The translations under genes and the position numbers were made by a program. Source: Fen-999 sp041480065 (GTDB lineage: Bacteria; Pseudomonadota; Gammaproteobacteria; Burkholderiales; Rhodocyclaceae). From it: a DNA stretch of 64,000 bases. Positions 42,365 through 52,400 of the stretch are shown one piece after another (position 1 is the stretch's first letter; every line of letters begins with the position of its first letter). Where the stretch lies: positions 1 to 64,000 of the forward strand of contig JBGOZF010000005.1 in NCBI GenBank assembly GCA_041480065.1, in the 5' to 3' direction. A model generated the notes under the pieces. It made no database searches. It saw only the letters and a list, made by a program, of their open reading frames with translations, and was not told the origin of the DNA.

Positions 42365-43675
42365 ATGAAACCCATCAACGTAGGCCTGCTCGGCATCGGC
42401 ACCGTCGGCGGCGGCACCTGGACGGTGCTGACGCGCAACCAGCAGGAGATCACCCGCCGCGCCGGACGGCCGATCCAGATCACCGTCGTCGCCGACAAGA
42501 ACCTCGCTTTGGCGCGCAATGTCACCGGCGGGGCCTGCAAGCTGACCGACGATGCCTTTTCGGTGGTCAGCGATCCCAACGTCGATATCGTCGTCGAACT
42601 GATCGGCGGCTGTGGCATCGCCAAGGAACTGGTCCTGAAGGCCATCGAGAACGGCAAGCACGTCGTTACCGCCAACAAGGCGCTGCTGGCCGTGCATGGC
42701 AACGAGATCTTCGCCGCCGCCCAGGACAAGGGCGTCATGGTCGCCTTCGAGGCGGCCGTGGCCGGCGGCATTCCGATCATCAAGGCGCTGCGCGAGGGCC
42801 TCACCGCCAACCGCATCGAGTGGATCGCCGGCATCATCAACGGCACCACCAACTTCATCCTCTCGGAAATGCGCGAGAAGGGCCTGCCCTTCGAGGCCGT
42901 GCTCAAGGAGGCGCAGCGCCTGGGCTATGCCGAGGCCGATCCGACCTTCGATATCGAGGGCATCGACGCCGGCCACAAGCTGACCATCATGTCGGCCATC
43001 GCCTTCGGCATTCCGATGCAGTTCGACAAGGCCTACATCGAAGGTATCAGCAAGCTGCAAGCCGAAGACATCAAGTACGCCGAGCAACTGGGCTACCGGA
43101 TCAAGCTTCTCGGCATCACCCGGCGCACGGCAGCCGGCATCGAACTGCGTGTGCATCCGACGCTGATTCCCGCCAAGCGGCTGCTGGCCAACGTCGAAGG
43201 TGCCATGAACGCCGTCCTGGTCAAGGGCGATGCCGTCGGCTCCTCGCTCTACTACGGCAAGGGCGCCGGTGCCGAGCCGACCGCCAGCGCCGTGATCGCA
43301 GACCTGGTCGACGTCACCCGCATGCACACCGCCGACCCGGAGCATCGCGTGCCGCATCTGGCCTTCCAGCCTGACGCCGTCACCGACATCCCGGTGTTGC
43401 CGATGGCCGAAGTCGAGACCAGCTACTACCTGCGCCTGCGGGTCGAGGACAAGCCTGGGGTGCTGGCCGAGATCACGCGCATCCTGGCCGACCAGCATAT
43501 CTCCATCGACGCCATGCTCCAGCGCGAACCAGGAGAGGGCGAGGGTGAGACCGACATCATCATCCTTACCCACGTTTGCCGCGAGAAGGCCGCCGATGCT
43601 GCGATTGCAAAGATCGAGGCGCTGCCGGTGGTCAAGCGCAAGGTGATCCGGCTGCGGCTCGAGGAACTGACCTGA
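42365..43675 (+). CDS. hom: Homoserine dehydrogenase
   Basis: 436 aa. Reduces aspartate semialdehyde to homoserine, for threonine and methionine. NAD(P) site VGLLGIGTVGGGTWTVL, GKHVVTANKALLAVHG, the catalytic region INGTTNFILSEM and GYAEADPTFDIEGIDAGHK, and a C-terminal ACT domain (YYLRLRVEDKPGVLAEITRI) for threonine feedback. ATG 42365. Stop overlaps thrC (TGATG). Confidence 0.96.
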   Translation: MKPINVGLLGIGTVGGGTWTVLTRNQQEITRRAGRPIQITVVADKNLALARNVTGGACKLTDDAFSVVSDPNVDIVVELIGGCGIAKELVLKAIENGKHVVTANKALLAVHGNEIFAAAQDKGVMVAFEAAVAGGIPIIKALREGLTANRIEWIAGIINGTTNFILSEMREKGLPFEAVLKEAQRLGYAEADPTFDIEGIDAGHKLTIMSAIAFGIPMQFDKAYIEGISKLQAEDIKYAEQLGYRIKLLGITRRTAAGIELRVHPTLIPAKRLLANVEGAMNAVLVKGDAVGSSLYYGKGAGAEPTASAVIADLVDVTRMHTADPEHRVPHLAFQPDAVTDIPVLPMAEVETSYYLRLRVEDKPGVLAEITRILADQHISIDAMLQREPGEGEGETDIIILTHVCREKAADAAIAKIEALPVVKRKVIRLRLEELT

Positions 43676-45105
43676 TGCATTACCTTTCCACCCGTGGCCA
43701 TGCCGAGCGGCAGGGCTTCTGCGACATCCTGCTCGGCGGCCTGGCGCCCGACGGTGGGCTTTACCTGCCCGAGTCCTATCCGCAGGTAAGCGCGGCGGAA
43801 CTGGCCGAGTGGCGCGATCTGCCATATCACGCGTTGGCGCTGCGCGTGCTTCAGAAGTTCATCACCGACATTCCCGATTGCGACCTCAAGACCCTCGTCG
43901 ATCGGACCTACACGGCCCAGGTCTACCGCTGGTGCCGCGCCGGACGCGATGCTGCCGACATCACGCCATTGACTACGCTGGAGCCGGGATTCCATTTGCT
44001 CGAGTTGTCCAACGGGCCGACGCTGGCCTTCAAGGACATGGCCATGCAACTGCTCGGCAACCTGTTCGAGTACGTGCTGGCCAAGCGGGGTGAGGAAACC
44101 AACATCCTCGGTGCGACGTCCGGAGATACAGGGTCGGCGGCCGAGTACGCCATGCGCGGCAAGAAGGGCGTGCGCGTCTTCATGCTCTCGCCGCACGGCA
44201 AGATGAGCGCCTTCCAGCGGGCGCAGATGTATTCGCTGGCGGACGCCAACATCTTCAACATCGCCATCCGGGGCATGTTCGACGACTGCCAGGACATCGT
44301 CAAGGCGGTGGCCAACGATGCCGACTTCAAGGCGAAATACAAGATCGGCGCCGTGAATTCGATCAACTGGGCGCGCGTGGCGGCCCAGATCGTCTACTAC
44401 TTCAAGGGTTACTTCGAGGCCACGAAGACCAACGACCAGGAAGTGGCTTTCTGCGTGCCTTCGGGCAACTTCGGCAACATCTGCGCCGGCCACATCGCGC
44501 GCATGATGGGCCTGCCGATCGGCCGCCTCGTGCTTGCGACCAACGAGAACGACGTGCTCGACGAGTTCTTCCGCACCGGTGTCTATCGTCCGCGCGGCAC
44601 CGCGGAGACCCTGGTGACCTCCAGTCCGTCGATGGACATTTCCAAGGCCTCGAACTTCGAGCGTTTCGTCTTCGACCTCGTCGGCCGCGATCCGGTGATC
44701 ATCCGTCAACTCTGGTCGCAGGTGGATGCGGGCGGCAGCTTCGACCTCAACGGCACGCCCTTCCTGGAACGGCTGCCCGACTTCTGCTTCACGTCTGGGC
44801 GCAGCACCCACGCCGACCGCGTGGCGACGATCCGCGATGTCTGGCAGCGCTTCAATACCATGATCGACACCCACACCGCGGACGCCATCAAGGTGGCGCG
44901 CGAATACCATCAGGCTGGGATTCCGATGGTCGTGCTGGAGACTGCGCAACCGGTGAAATTCGGCGAAACCATCCAGGAGGCGCTCGGTCGCGAGCCACCG
45001 CGTCCCGCCGAACTGGAAGGCATCGAAGACCTGCCGCAGCGCGTCGAGGTGATGGATGCGGATGTCGCGGCCGTGAAGGCGTACGTCGCCAGCCGCTGCG
45101 GGTAG
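43675..45105 (+). CDS. thrC: Threonine synthase
   Basis: 476 aa PLP enzyme turning O-phosphohomoserine into threonine; the long fold found in proteobacteria. MHYLSTRG, FCDILLGGLAPDGGLYLPE, NGPTLAFKDMAMQLLG (PLP Lys), GATSGDTGSAAEYA and CVPSGNFGNICAG are diagnostic. Coupled to hom by a TGATG overlap. thrB is not next to it. The following 180 bp to the convergent gene hold nothing recognised. Confidence 0.97.
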   Translation: MHYLSTRGHAERQGFCDILLGGLAPDGGLYLPESYPQVSAAELAEWRDLPYHALALRVLQKFITDIPDCDLKTLVDRTYTAQVYRWCRAGRDAADITPLTTLEPGFHLLELSNGPTLAFKDMAMQLLGNLFEYVLAKRGEETNILGATSGDTGSAAEYAMRGKKGVRVFMLSPHGKMSAFQRAQMYSLADANIFNIAIRGMFDDCQDIVKAVANDADFKAKYKIGAVNSINWARVAAQIVYYFKGYFEATKTNDQEVAFCVPSGNFGNICAGHIARMMGLPIGRLVLATNENDVLDEFFRTGVYRPRGTAETLVTSSPSMDISKASNFERFVFDLVGRDPVIIRQLWSQVDAGGSFDLNGTPFLERLPDFCFTSGRSTHADRVATIRDVWQRFNTMIDTHTADAIKVAREYHQAGIPMVVLETAQPVKFGETIQEALGREPPRPAELEGIEDLPQRVEVMDADVAAVKAYVASRCG

Positions 45106-45285
45106 GCGCTCAGACTGACGACAGCACAAGCGTTGCGCTTACCCTGAGAGTGTCGCGCACGCCCCGGCTGACCAGACCTTGTAGATGGAGGGGCTGTGGG
45201 TGTTAGGGCCGTCTACTCATCACCGGGTGGCCGGGCGGAACCTTTGGTGAAGGGGCCAGCGAAGAGGAAGCTCATTGCTTAGTGG

Positions 45286-46395
45286 TCAGTCGGCCAACTC
45301 AATATCCACGAATCTGAACTTGGTCTTCGATTTGTGAGTTGCCCGAACCAGCACAGGACGGTTCACCATGGGCCCTATTACGTCGTCAACTGCGTCTTGA
45401 AGGCCGTCAATATGGACTGATGCACCGTCCACGACGACATCAAGCCAATCCTTATCCAGATGCACTGCCCTCAGAATTCCTTGCAGTTCGATGATTGCTT
45501 CACCTGCATCTTCTAGAAGAATGCGCTTCTTGCGGAGTTGCTGGTTAATGTTGCCCCGTGACCCAACACCAAGAGATACTGGACGAACATCGCCCGAGGC
45601 TCTGAGGTCGAGCTGGTCGAAGGTCTTCCCGGTGGGTGCCAAGTTTCGCGCGAGCTTGAGAAACGTATTGCGGTAGTTCTCATCTGGCACAAGACGCTCT
45701 AGATGGCCGGCGTCATCGCTTGATGATGCACTCACTATTTCCAAGAAATGCTGGGCGATTCTCTGCGGTTCAACATCTGCCTTGAAAAAGTCGGGCTGCG
45801 TTGGCTTCTGTATTGCCACTGAGAACTGGTAGCTACCGGGTGCAGATTGAAACAGCCAAGGGCGACACGCATCTTGTAGCTCCTTAGCCGGCCGGCCAAC
45901 TCTTCGATGAGAGATTCCGTTAATAAACTCAATTGTCCTGTAGAACATAGACTGGATGGTCTGGACCTTATCGACAATCAGATCAAGCGGTGCACCCCCC
46001 GTTACAACCTCCCCCCCCTTTACCGAGACCATTACTTGCCCGGGAACGAATGAAACACCGGCTCGCTGTTTGGAACCTTCTGTCCAGATCGCCAACACGA
46101 GATTCCTCAATTCGCCTCGTGCAAAATCTGGCATGTGAAGGTCGGCAAGCATCAGATGCGCAAGTTGTTCGGCGCGCACATACTCACCAGCCTTGAACCA
46201 AAGGGCGACGGCGCTGACCGCCGTAATACCTCGCGTCCTGACTTTTGACACATCAAGCTGCTCTAGCGCTTGTCGTTCAGCGTCCGCCGCCAGTCGATAT
46301 AGTTCGAGCGCCTGTTCAGTATTGCGATCTCGTAGCGCCAACTGGGCTTCGATGGCGAATCGCTCGCTTTCGGAGTGAAGGTCAGCCCAAGTCAT
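45286..46395 (-). CDS. TPR-like protein of unknown function, second gene of a two-gene unit
   Basis: 369 aa, no named family. N-terminal about 110 residues are TPR-like (ESERFAIEAQLALRDRNTEQ ALELYRLAADAE region, then FKAGEYVRAEQLAHLMLADL). The remainder is a mixed alpha/beta domain with VQTIQSMFYRTIEFINGISH, PGSYQFSVAIQKP and a closing VLVRATHKSKTKFRFVDIEL. Its ATG overlaps the stop of the 184-aa gene (ATGA). Codon and base use are clearly less GC-rich than thrC next door, pointing to transfer. Function unknown; the pair's architecture would fit a small effector with a sensing partner. Confidence 0.8.
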   Translation of the reverse strand: MTWADLHSESERFAIEAQLALRDRNTEQALELYRLAADAERQALEQLDVSKVRTRGITAVSAVALWFKAGEYVRAEQLAHLMLADLHMPDFARGELRNLVLAIWTEGSKQRAGVSFVPGQVMVSVKGGEVVTGGAPLDLIVDKVQTIQSMFYRTIEFINGISHRRVGRPAKELQDACRPWLFQSAPGSYQFSVAIQKPTQPDFFKADVEPQRIAQHFLEIVSASSSDDAGHLERLVPDENYRNTFLKLARNLAPTGKTFDQLDLRASGDVRPVSLGVGSRGNINQQLRKKRILLEDAGEAIIELQGILRAVHLDKDWLDVVVDGASVHIDGLQDAVDDVIGPMVNRPVLVRATHKSKTKFRFVDIELAD

Positions 46396-46946
46396 TTCTC
46401 GTCACTCACTTTCCGGATTGCGACGGCCTTCTCCCGAAAACCAACAACGGATGCAATAGCAGGCAAGTTACTTGCGCCCCTTCGTGTCTGCTCGATCTTC
46501 TGTCGCAGGCGTGCTTCTACAACCGACTGCCCGCCAGCGTCAATCCCTGAAACCTCAAGCCGAAAACAACTCTCCAGGTCGTCAGGTGTAGTTCCGATTG
46601 GCGCGACGTACCAGTCCGCGCCGGTAAGCGTCTCAGCGCGCCTAATGGCGACAAGATTCTCCTCACATTCCACAGCCGCTAAGCTAACGCCGTAGGCGCC
46701 GCTCTCGGTGGTATCAATATCGTTAGCCCAAGCGTTCAACATGCGAGCATCGGGCTTGGAGAATTCCACTGATTGCGTGCTTGTCGCGCCATTGCAGTCG
46801 ACTTGTATATTCACCGGCGAATCGTGATGCCGGCTCAGACAAACCGAGGCAGCCTCGTAGTAAGTTCCGCTGATGGATGGGGTCAGGCCTGTATGTCGTT
46901 CATGCAGTGAATCTATTCGAAGTTGTTGCTTGGCTGCGTCGGTCAT
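46392..46946 (-). CDS. Unknown protein with possible PD-(D/E)XK-like motif, first gene of a two-gene unit
   Basis: 184 aa, unrecognised. SISGTYYEAASVCLSRHHDS, then NAWANDIDTTESGAYGVSLA, RRAETLTGADWYVAPIG, CFRLEVSGIDAGG and NLPAIASVVGFREKAVAI. The sequence Glu...Asp-Trp-Tyr...Leu-Glu-Val-Ser resembles the strand order of PD-(D/E)XK nucleases, but the usual Lys after the Glu is Ser, so this is only a possibility. ATG 46946 chosen. Transcribed with the TPR gene; divergent from the secretion-cargo locus, sharing a 228-bp promoter region. Confidence 0.75.
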   Translation of the reverse strand: MTDAAKQQLRIDSLHERHTGLTPSISGTYYEAASVCLSRHHDSPVNIQVDCNGATSTQSVEFSKPDARMLNAWANDIDTTESGAYGVSLAAVECEENLVAIRRAETLTGADWYVAPIGTTPDDLESCFRLEVSGIDAGGQSVVEARLRQKIEQTRRGASNLPAIASVVGFREKAVAIRKVSDEK

Positions 46947-47174
46947 CACAGGTCTCACAAGAAACGGCCACCACGGCCACACGGTTCGGTATCTGCTACA
47001 CGCTGAATGCCCGGGGCCGAGCATTTCGGCCGAGGTTGAGCTACGCCATTGCGGCAATGCTGGCATTCTACAGCGGGAGTTATGCATGACCGAATGGAAT
47101 CGCTTCGGCCTTCGGCCTTCGGTCATCGGCATGACCAGATTCTCCTGATCGCTAGGATGATAGAATAATGCCCG

Positions 47175-48374
47175 TTGAATTCACCGCCTCGACGGAATCT
47201 CGCAACGACTCAAATTCCTCAAGTTTCTGGAGCCGACATCAAAGTCCCCGTGGATTCAGAGAATTGCCCCTCGCTGCGGCTTACCGCTTCCGATATCACC
47301 GAGGTGTTCGCGGCCGGCAATGCCGCGTGGAGGCCGCAGCCAAGCCGACTGCGCTGTTCAGCGACGCTGCCGCATCCAGTCGCGGCGCGGGGAGACATCT
47401 TTCTCCATAACATTCGCGATGCCGTGATCGGCGTCGGCCACGAGGCCAGCCTTGCGGACCCGGATACCGGCGAAGTCGCGATCATGGAGGCCATCCGCGA
47501 CATCTACGCGGGGCATCCGCAAGCCGCCTGGGCGCAATGGGGTGACATGAACCGGGCCATGTATGCCGCCGTCTGCCTCACACACGCCGAACGCGGCGGC
47601 ATCATCCTTCGTGCGACCGATGCGCTGGAGATGCTGCTCGCCCACACCGACGTGGATGCCGAGATGCCGATATCGCTGTTCCAGCCGCCGCACCCAGCCT
47701 TGTACGTGCATTTCGGGCCGACGTGGCGAAGTCGGGTACACGGCGTGCTCGGCCCCGTCCTGGCGCTTGCCGACGCCAAGCCGGAACAGGTCGTCGCCCA
47801 CGGATGCTACCTCTTGCAGAGCCGCAAGTACTGCCACTCTTGTGGGCAAACGAATCGGGCGATCGGGCTCTATGTCGTCGTTGAGTTTCTCGATCAGCCG
47901 GGCATCTACGTACTCGGCGGCGGCGCCGACGAGACCCTGCACGACGAGGACGCGCCACTGACCGACATTCTCGTGCGCAAGCTGGACGGTAGTGATGAAA
48001 TCAAGCTGTTCGGTGAGCTACCTTCCGTATTGGTCGATCTGCTCGCCAAGCTCTTTCTGTTCATGCAGTCGGACGCTGCGCGCTGCGTTCGCCATGATGA
48101 TCTCGCCGCGATGACACTTCGGCTCGCCAATGTCGGCAGCAAGAAGGCCGCCAAGCTGCAGCGTCGCGGCGAAAGGCTGTACGACTGGCTGGAGATCGGC
48201 CCGCCGGCCCTGCCGTCGGTGTTCGGGCATGGCGAACTGCCGCCGCATTGGCGGCGTGGCCACCTTCGCCGTCAGACTCACGGTCCTCAGCATTCGCTAC
48301 GCAAGGTGATCTTCATCGCCCCGACCGTCATCCGCGCGGACAAGCTGAATGCTCAGTCGGATTTCGGTAGCTGA
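47175..48374 (+). CDS. AcrVA2-like protein of unknown function, first gene of the cargo locus
   Basis: About 399 aa; start uncertain (TTG 47175; GTG 47251 is an alternative). Layout recalls the AcrVA2 family (anti-Cas12a and its wide phage/plasmid relatives). Features are an EMPISLFQPPHPALYVHFG segment, a mid helix SVLVDLLAKLFLFMQSD, and the closing PPHWRRGHLRRQTHGP...VIFIAP signature with an RRGH-type histidine. The resemblance is from memory of the family and is not proof of homology. The next gene starts 1 bp after its stop, so it belongs to the effector transcript; an RNA-binding or chaperone role is conceivable. Confidence 0.65.
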   Translation: MNSPPRRNLATTQIPQVSGADIKVPVDSENCPSLRLTASDITEVFAAGNAAWRPQPSRLRCSATLPHPVAARGDIFLHNIRDAVIGVGHEASLADPDTGEVAIMEAIRDIYAGHPQAAWAQWGDMNRAMYAAVCLTHAERGGIILRATDALEMLLAHTDVDAEMPISLFQPPHPALYVHFGPTWRSRVHGVLGPVLALADAKPEQVVAHGCYLLQSRKYCHSCGQTNRAIGLYVVVEFLDQPGIYVLGGGADETLHDEDAPLTDILVRKLDGSDEIKLFGELPSVLVDLLAKLFLFMQSDAARCVRHDDLAAMTLRLANVGSKKAAKLQRRGERLYDWLEIGPPALPSVFGHGELPPHWRRGHLRRQTHGPQHSLRKVIFIAPTVIRADKLNAQSDFGS

Positions 48375-48375
48375 C

Positions 48376-49383
48376 ATGGAAACCGACGCCCAAGCCTTCC
48401 GCCGCCAAGTGCTCGACGCCGTGCGTGCCGCCCAGGCTCAGCGGCCGGGTGCACATCTGCACCTCGTCTACTCGCCCGAACTGACTGATCCGCTGCAACT
48501 TCTGGAGGATTCCCGGCGCGAGACGGCACTGATCCGGCCAGCGAACCTCGACAAGGACTGGAATGACGCCAACTTTCCTCGCCTCGTCACGCTGGATTGC
48601 CGGCGCGTCGCCGCCTTCATGCTTGAAACCGATCCGGCGCGCGACGATCCCCTCTTCGAGTCGAGCATCTCGCACGCGCATGCCGAAGTCTGCCTCGGCG
48701 AGTTGGCCGACACCGGCATCATCAACGACAACCCCGGTCCCTCGACCAGCGCCGTCTGCGGCTGGATCGCCAGCGGCCAGAGCGCCGCCGAACTCGCTCG
48801 TCGGATGGCCCGTCATTCCTATCCGCTGCGGCCGGGCGGCTACCACCATTGGTTGCGCTGGCACAACCCGATCTATCTTTCCGCGCTCTGGTCGGCATTA
48901 TCGCCCGCCCAGCAGCGCGCACTGCTGGGCGATGCCCTCTGGATCGCGCACGACCCCATCGGCGAACTGAGAACCTACCAGGCCAATCCGAGGGACACGA
49001 TGCCCGGTGAAGTCGAAGTCACCTTCAGGCCCGCCGATGAACAATGGGCGCGGTACGACGCCGCCCCGGTGGTCGGCGAACTCGCCTGCAACTGGCGAGC
49101 GAACACCGACGGCAAGCCACTGCCACCCGATGCCATCGAACGCCTGCACCGACATCTCGCCGATGCCCGGCGCCTGGGGCTGCGCCGCGAAGACCGCAGG
49201 CTCTATGCCGCCACGCTGGCGCAACTGCCTGCCGGCGCCGAACGCGTACCCGAATGGCTTGCCCTGCTCGAACAAGTCGCGCGCGACGAGACTAAACTGC
49301 GCGACGGCCTCGGGAAACTGCCCGAACATTTCTGGAACCCCCACCCCGCCGAAATCGGCGAAGGCCGTAACCACCGCCTGTAG
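48376..49383 (+). CDS. DUF4123-like effector adaptor/chaperone
   Basis: 335 aa soluble protein. LHLVYSPELTDPLQLLED near the start, FPRLVTLDCRRVAAFM, the TSAVCGWIASGQSAAELARR region and the YHHWLRWHNPIYLSALWSAL segment (predicted tip-bending motif) resemble DUF4123 proteins (TEC/Tap adaptors) that load type VI effectors on VgrG. It directly precedes the large effector (17 bp gap), as expected. No vgrG is in the window, so the spike must be encoded elsewhere. Confidence 0.65.
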   Translation: METDAQAFRRQVLDAVRAAQAQRPGAHLHLVYSPELTDPLQLLEDSRRETALIRPANLDKDWNDANFPRLVTLDCRRVAAFMLETDPARDDPLFESSISHAHAEVCLGELADTGIINDNPGPSTSAVCGWIASGQSAAELARRMARHSYPLRPGGYHHWLRWHNPIYLSALWSALSPAQQRALLGDALWIAHDPIGELRTYQANPRDTMPGEVEVTFRPADEQWARYDAAPVVGELACNWRANTDGKPLPPDAIERLHRHLADARRLGLRREDRRLYAATLAQLPAGAERVPEWLALLEQVARDETKLRDGLGKLPEHFWNPHPAEIGEGRNHRL

Positions 49384-49400
49384 AAGAAGGAAATCACGAC

Positions 49401-52400
49401 ATGAGCGAAGCCGTTCTGGAGAGTAAGCCCAGCGCCCAAAAGACCCTCGACATGGTCGCCGGCAAGCCGCTGCCCTGCTCCGAAGCCGCCTGCCAGCCCT
49501 GCCACCGCGTCGACCAGCAGTTCTTGATCGTCACGCCCGGCGTCGTGCCGAAAGTGCATGCCGAGGCCCTGGCCGCTGCCGGCTACCGCTGGAACGACAC
49601 CTTCGACCTCGAATTCGGCGGCATCGAGCGCGAAGCCACGGTGCCGGTCGCCCGGCTCGCCCGCGATGGCTACATCTACCTCTACTACGAAGCCCGCCAG
49701 CGCTGGGATGTCTGGCAGGTGATGGAAAAGGGCCTCACGCGCCAGATCGTCTATCAAGCCAACAACGACCAATGCAGCAAGCGGCTGTCCGCCTTCATCG
49801 GCGCTGACGCGCCCAAGGGCTGTTCGCAGGGTGCGCGCAACCTCGCCGCGCACCTCATCTGTGTCGAGGGCGCGTCGACCCTCGACAAAGTCTGGTTCGC
49901 CTACAGCGCCGAAATGTGGGCGCTCAAAGTCCTGGAACGCTACGCCGCCAACCCCGACGTGCAAGTAGCCGGCCCCGATGGCAAGCCCGTGACCAAGAAG
50001 CTGCGCGATTTCCGTGGGCGCGAATTGCCGCTCAAGGCCATGGTCGCGGGTGCTCCCGCGCGCGGCTGCCTGCCCCTGGACAAGACCACGCTGGCGAGCC
50101 ACGTCGCCGACTTCGTCGACAAAGCCGACCCCAAGTACTTCGCAGCCTTCGAGCAGGCCGTCAAGCCGATCAATATCGACCGCATCGGCCAGGCGGACGC
50201 TTTCGCCAATCGTGTGCGCGCCATCGAGAAGGCCGGCGGCACACGCGCGAACCCGAACCTCTACATCGGCAAATCGGTGATCGTCATGCTCTCCGACGAT
50301 GTCGGCGTCGTCGAGGATCACAACCAACTGCGGCTGCTGGCCAAGGAGGCGCGCGAAGAATGGGTGCGCGGTGCCCCCGACTTCACCGCCAAGAACGATG
50401 ATCCCCTGCGGCCGTGGAAGCTGCGCTCCGCGCTCCACGAGGAAATGATCGAAGGCTGGGTTTTTGCCAACAACCTCCAGCAGCGCAAGGAAGCCTTCGA
50501 CCATGGCACGCCGCTCCTGCGCAAACAGGTCATCAGCGGCTACGAATACGGCCAGATTCAAGACTACGAGAAGCGTACCGGCAAGCCCTACCATCCCCCC
50601 GGTACGACCTATGAACGGCTGGACGGCCCCGTCGAGCGCTACCGCGTGACATGGTCGCAGGACACCATCAACAAGCGCCTGGAGGATACGGCACACGAGG
50701 ACTCCAAGAGTCGCATCGAGCGCTACCGTGGCAAACTCCGCCTCGACCAGCTCACACAGTTCCGCCAGGACTTCAAGGCCGGAATGGAGTCCTGGCAGAA
50801 GCATCTCGTCGCCCTCGATACGGACTACGTCCAATGGCTCACGCAGGCGCGGTTGGCAGCCACGGTTCGCCATGATGTCGACGGCAGCATCAACCTCGTC
50901 AAGCTCGATGCCGCCTGCGGCACGCCCGCCCAGCAGGTCGAAGCCTGGATGGCGCGCGTCCGCATCGTCGGCAAGTGCTGGGGTGGCGGCGCGCTGACGC
51001 CCGTCTCCGTGCGCGAACTCGCCAAAGCCTATGGCAAGGACTCGAACGCCCCGGCCAAGTGGATCGACGATGCGTTGTTGGAACCTTTCGGATACGCCAA
51101 GGCCATCGCCAACGATCCGGGCAAGTCCAAGGATGCTGCCGAGAAAATCAACGGCCTTGCCGGCGAAATGCCCGAGAAGGTCAAGGAGATCCTGCATCTC
51201 CGGCATGAGTTGCACGCCGAACACCTCGAAACCCTCGCCCAGGCCAGCCAGCAGGCGGCGCAAATCCACGCTTCGCTGGTCGATCCCGCAACCGCCAAAC
51301 TGCTCGGCCTTGCCCCGGTGGCCGCCGACGATGCGCAGCGCGTGCTGCGGCTGGAAGTGCGTACCGCCGCCATCCTCGACCTCATGACCAATCCGGCGGC
51401 GGAGCGCTACATCACCATCGGCGTCAAGCTGCCGACCGGCGAAGCGCTGGACAAGATGGCCGAAGCCTTCCAGCAGGGCAACCTGGAAATGAAGATCGAG
51501 ACCAAGAATGAGACCACCCGCCAGATGCGGCGCAAGACCGCCAACAAGCTGCGCAAGCTCGCCGGCCGGCCCGGCTTCACGCAGCCGGAATTCCAGCCCA
51601 TTGCCCTGACCGAAAAGCGGCTGGCGCAACTGGAGAAACTGGCGGCCAAGAGCGGCGAGGAGATGGTCGAAGTGATCGCCGACGAAGCGCTCGGCAAACA
51701 TCTGCCGGCCGCCTTCAAGCTGCCGAAGAGCATGGCGCTGAACCTGATCGGCGAACAGGCGAGTGGCGCCACGGCGGCCCGCAAGGCGCTCATGTCGCGC
51801 TCCGGCGCGACCGTGGGCGTGCTGGCGCTTTTTCAGGGCTATGCCCTCTGGAAGTCCCTGGAGAAGCTTGGGAGTGCCGAAGGCTACGAACACACCGACT
51901 TGCTGATGACGACTTTCACCGCATCCACCGGGCTGCTGGAAGGGTCGCTGACGCTCTCGTCGGGCTACTATGAAATCAAGACGCAGGGCAGCAAGCTGGT
52001 GCTGTCCAGTGTCGCCACGCGGGCCGCCCTGGTGCGGCTGGCGGTCGGCATCGCTGGTGCGGCGGGCTCTGCCTTCGACGCCTATGCTGCCTATGCCAAG
52101 TACTGCTCGATGAAGGAGAAGGGGAGTCGGGAAGCGATGAAGGCGTATGGCGTAAGTTCGGGTTTGTTTTGGGCATCCACAGTCAGTATTAGTACCGGCA
52201 CAATCCTCACCGTCGCCGCCAAGACCACCGCGCGCTTCGCTTTCTCAGAAGCCCTCGTTGCCCGCGCGGGCGGAGCCGTGGTGGCCGAGATGATCGGCGT
52301 ATCGCTCACAGGCGTCGGCATCGTGCTCGGCGTCGCCGGCTTTGCCTGTGTTCTCTACGCGGAGAGTCTGGAGGACGACCTCAACGACATCTTCCTCAAG

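Noticed and set aside
47086..47126. Inverted repeat ATGACCGAA...TTCGGTCAT with a 23-nt loop in the divergent promoter region
   Set aside because: Short arms and a low-complexity TTCGGCC-rich loop; could be an operator but there is not enough to support it.
49203..51893. 896-codon open frame on the minus strand inside the effector
   Set aside because: Shadow of the effector gene; the plus strand has ribosome-binding site, coupling and family features.
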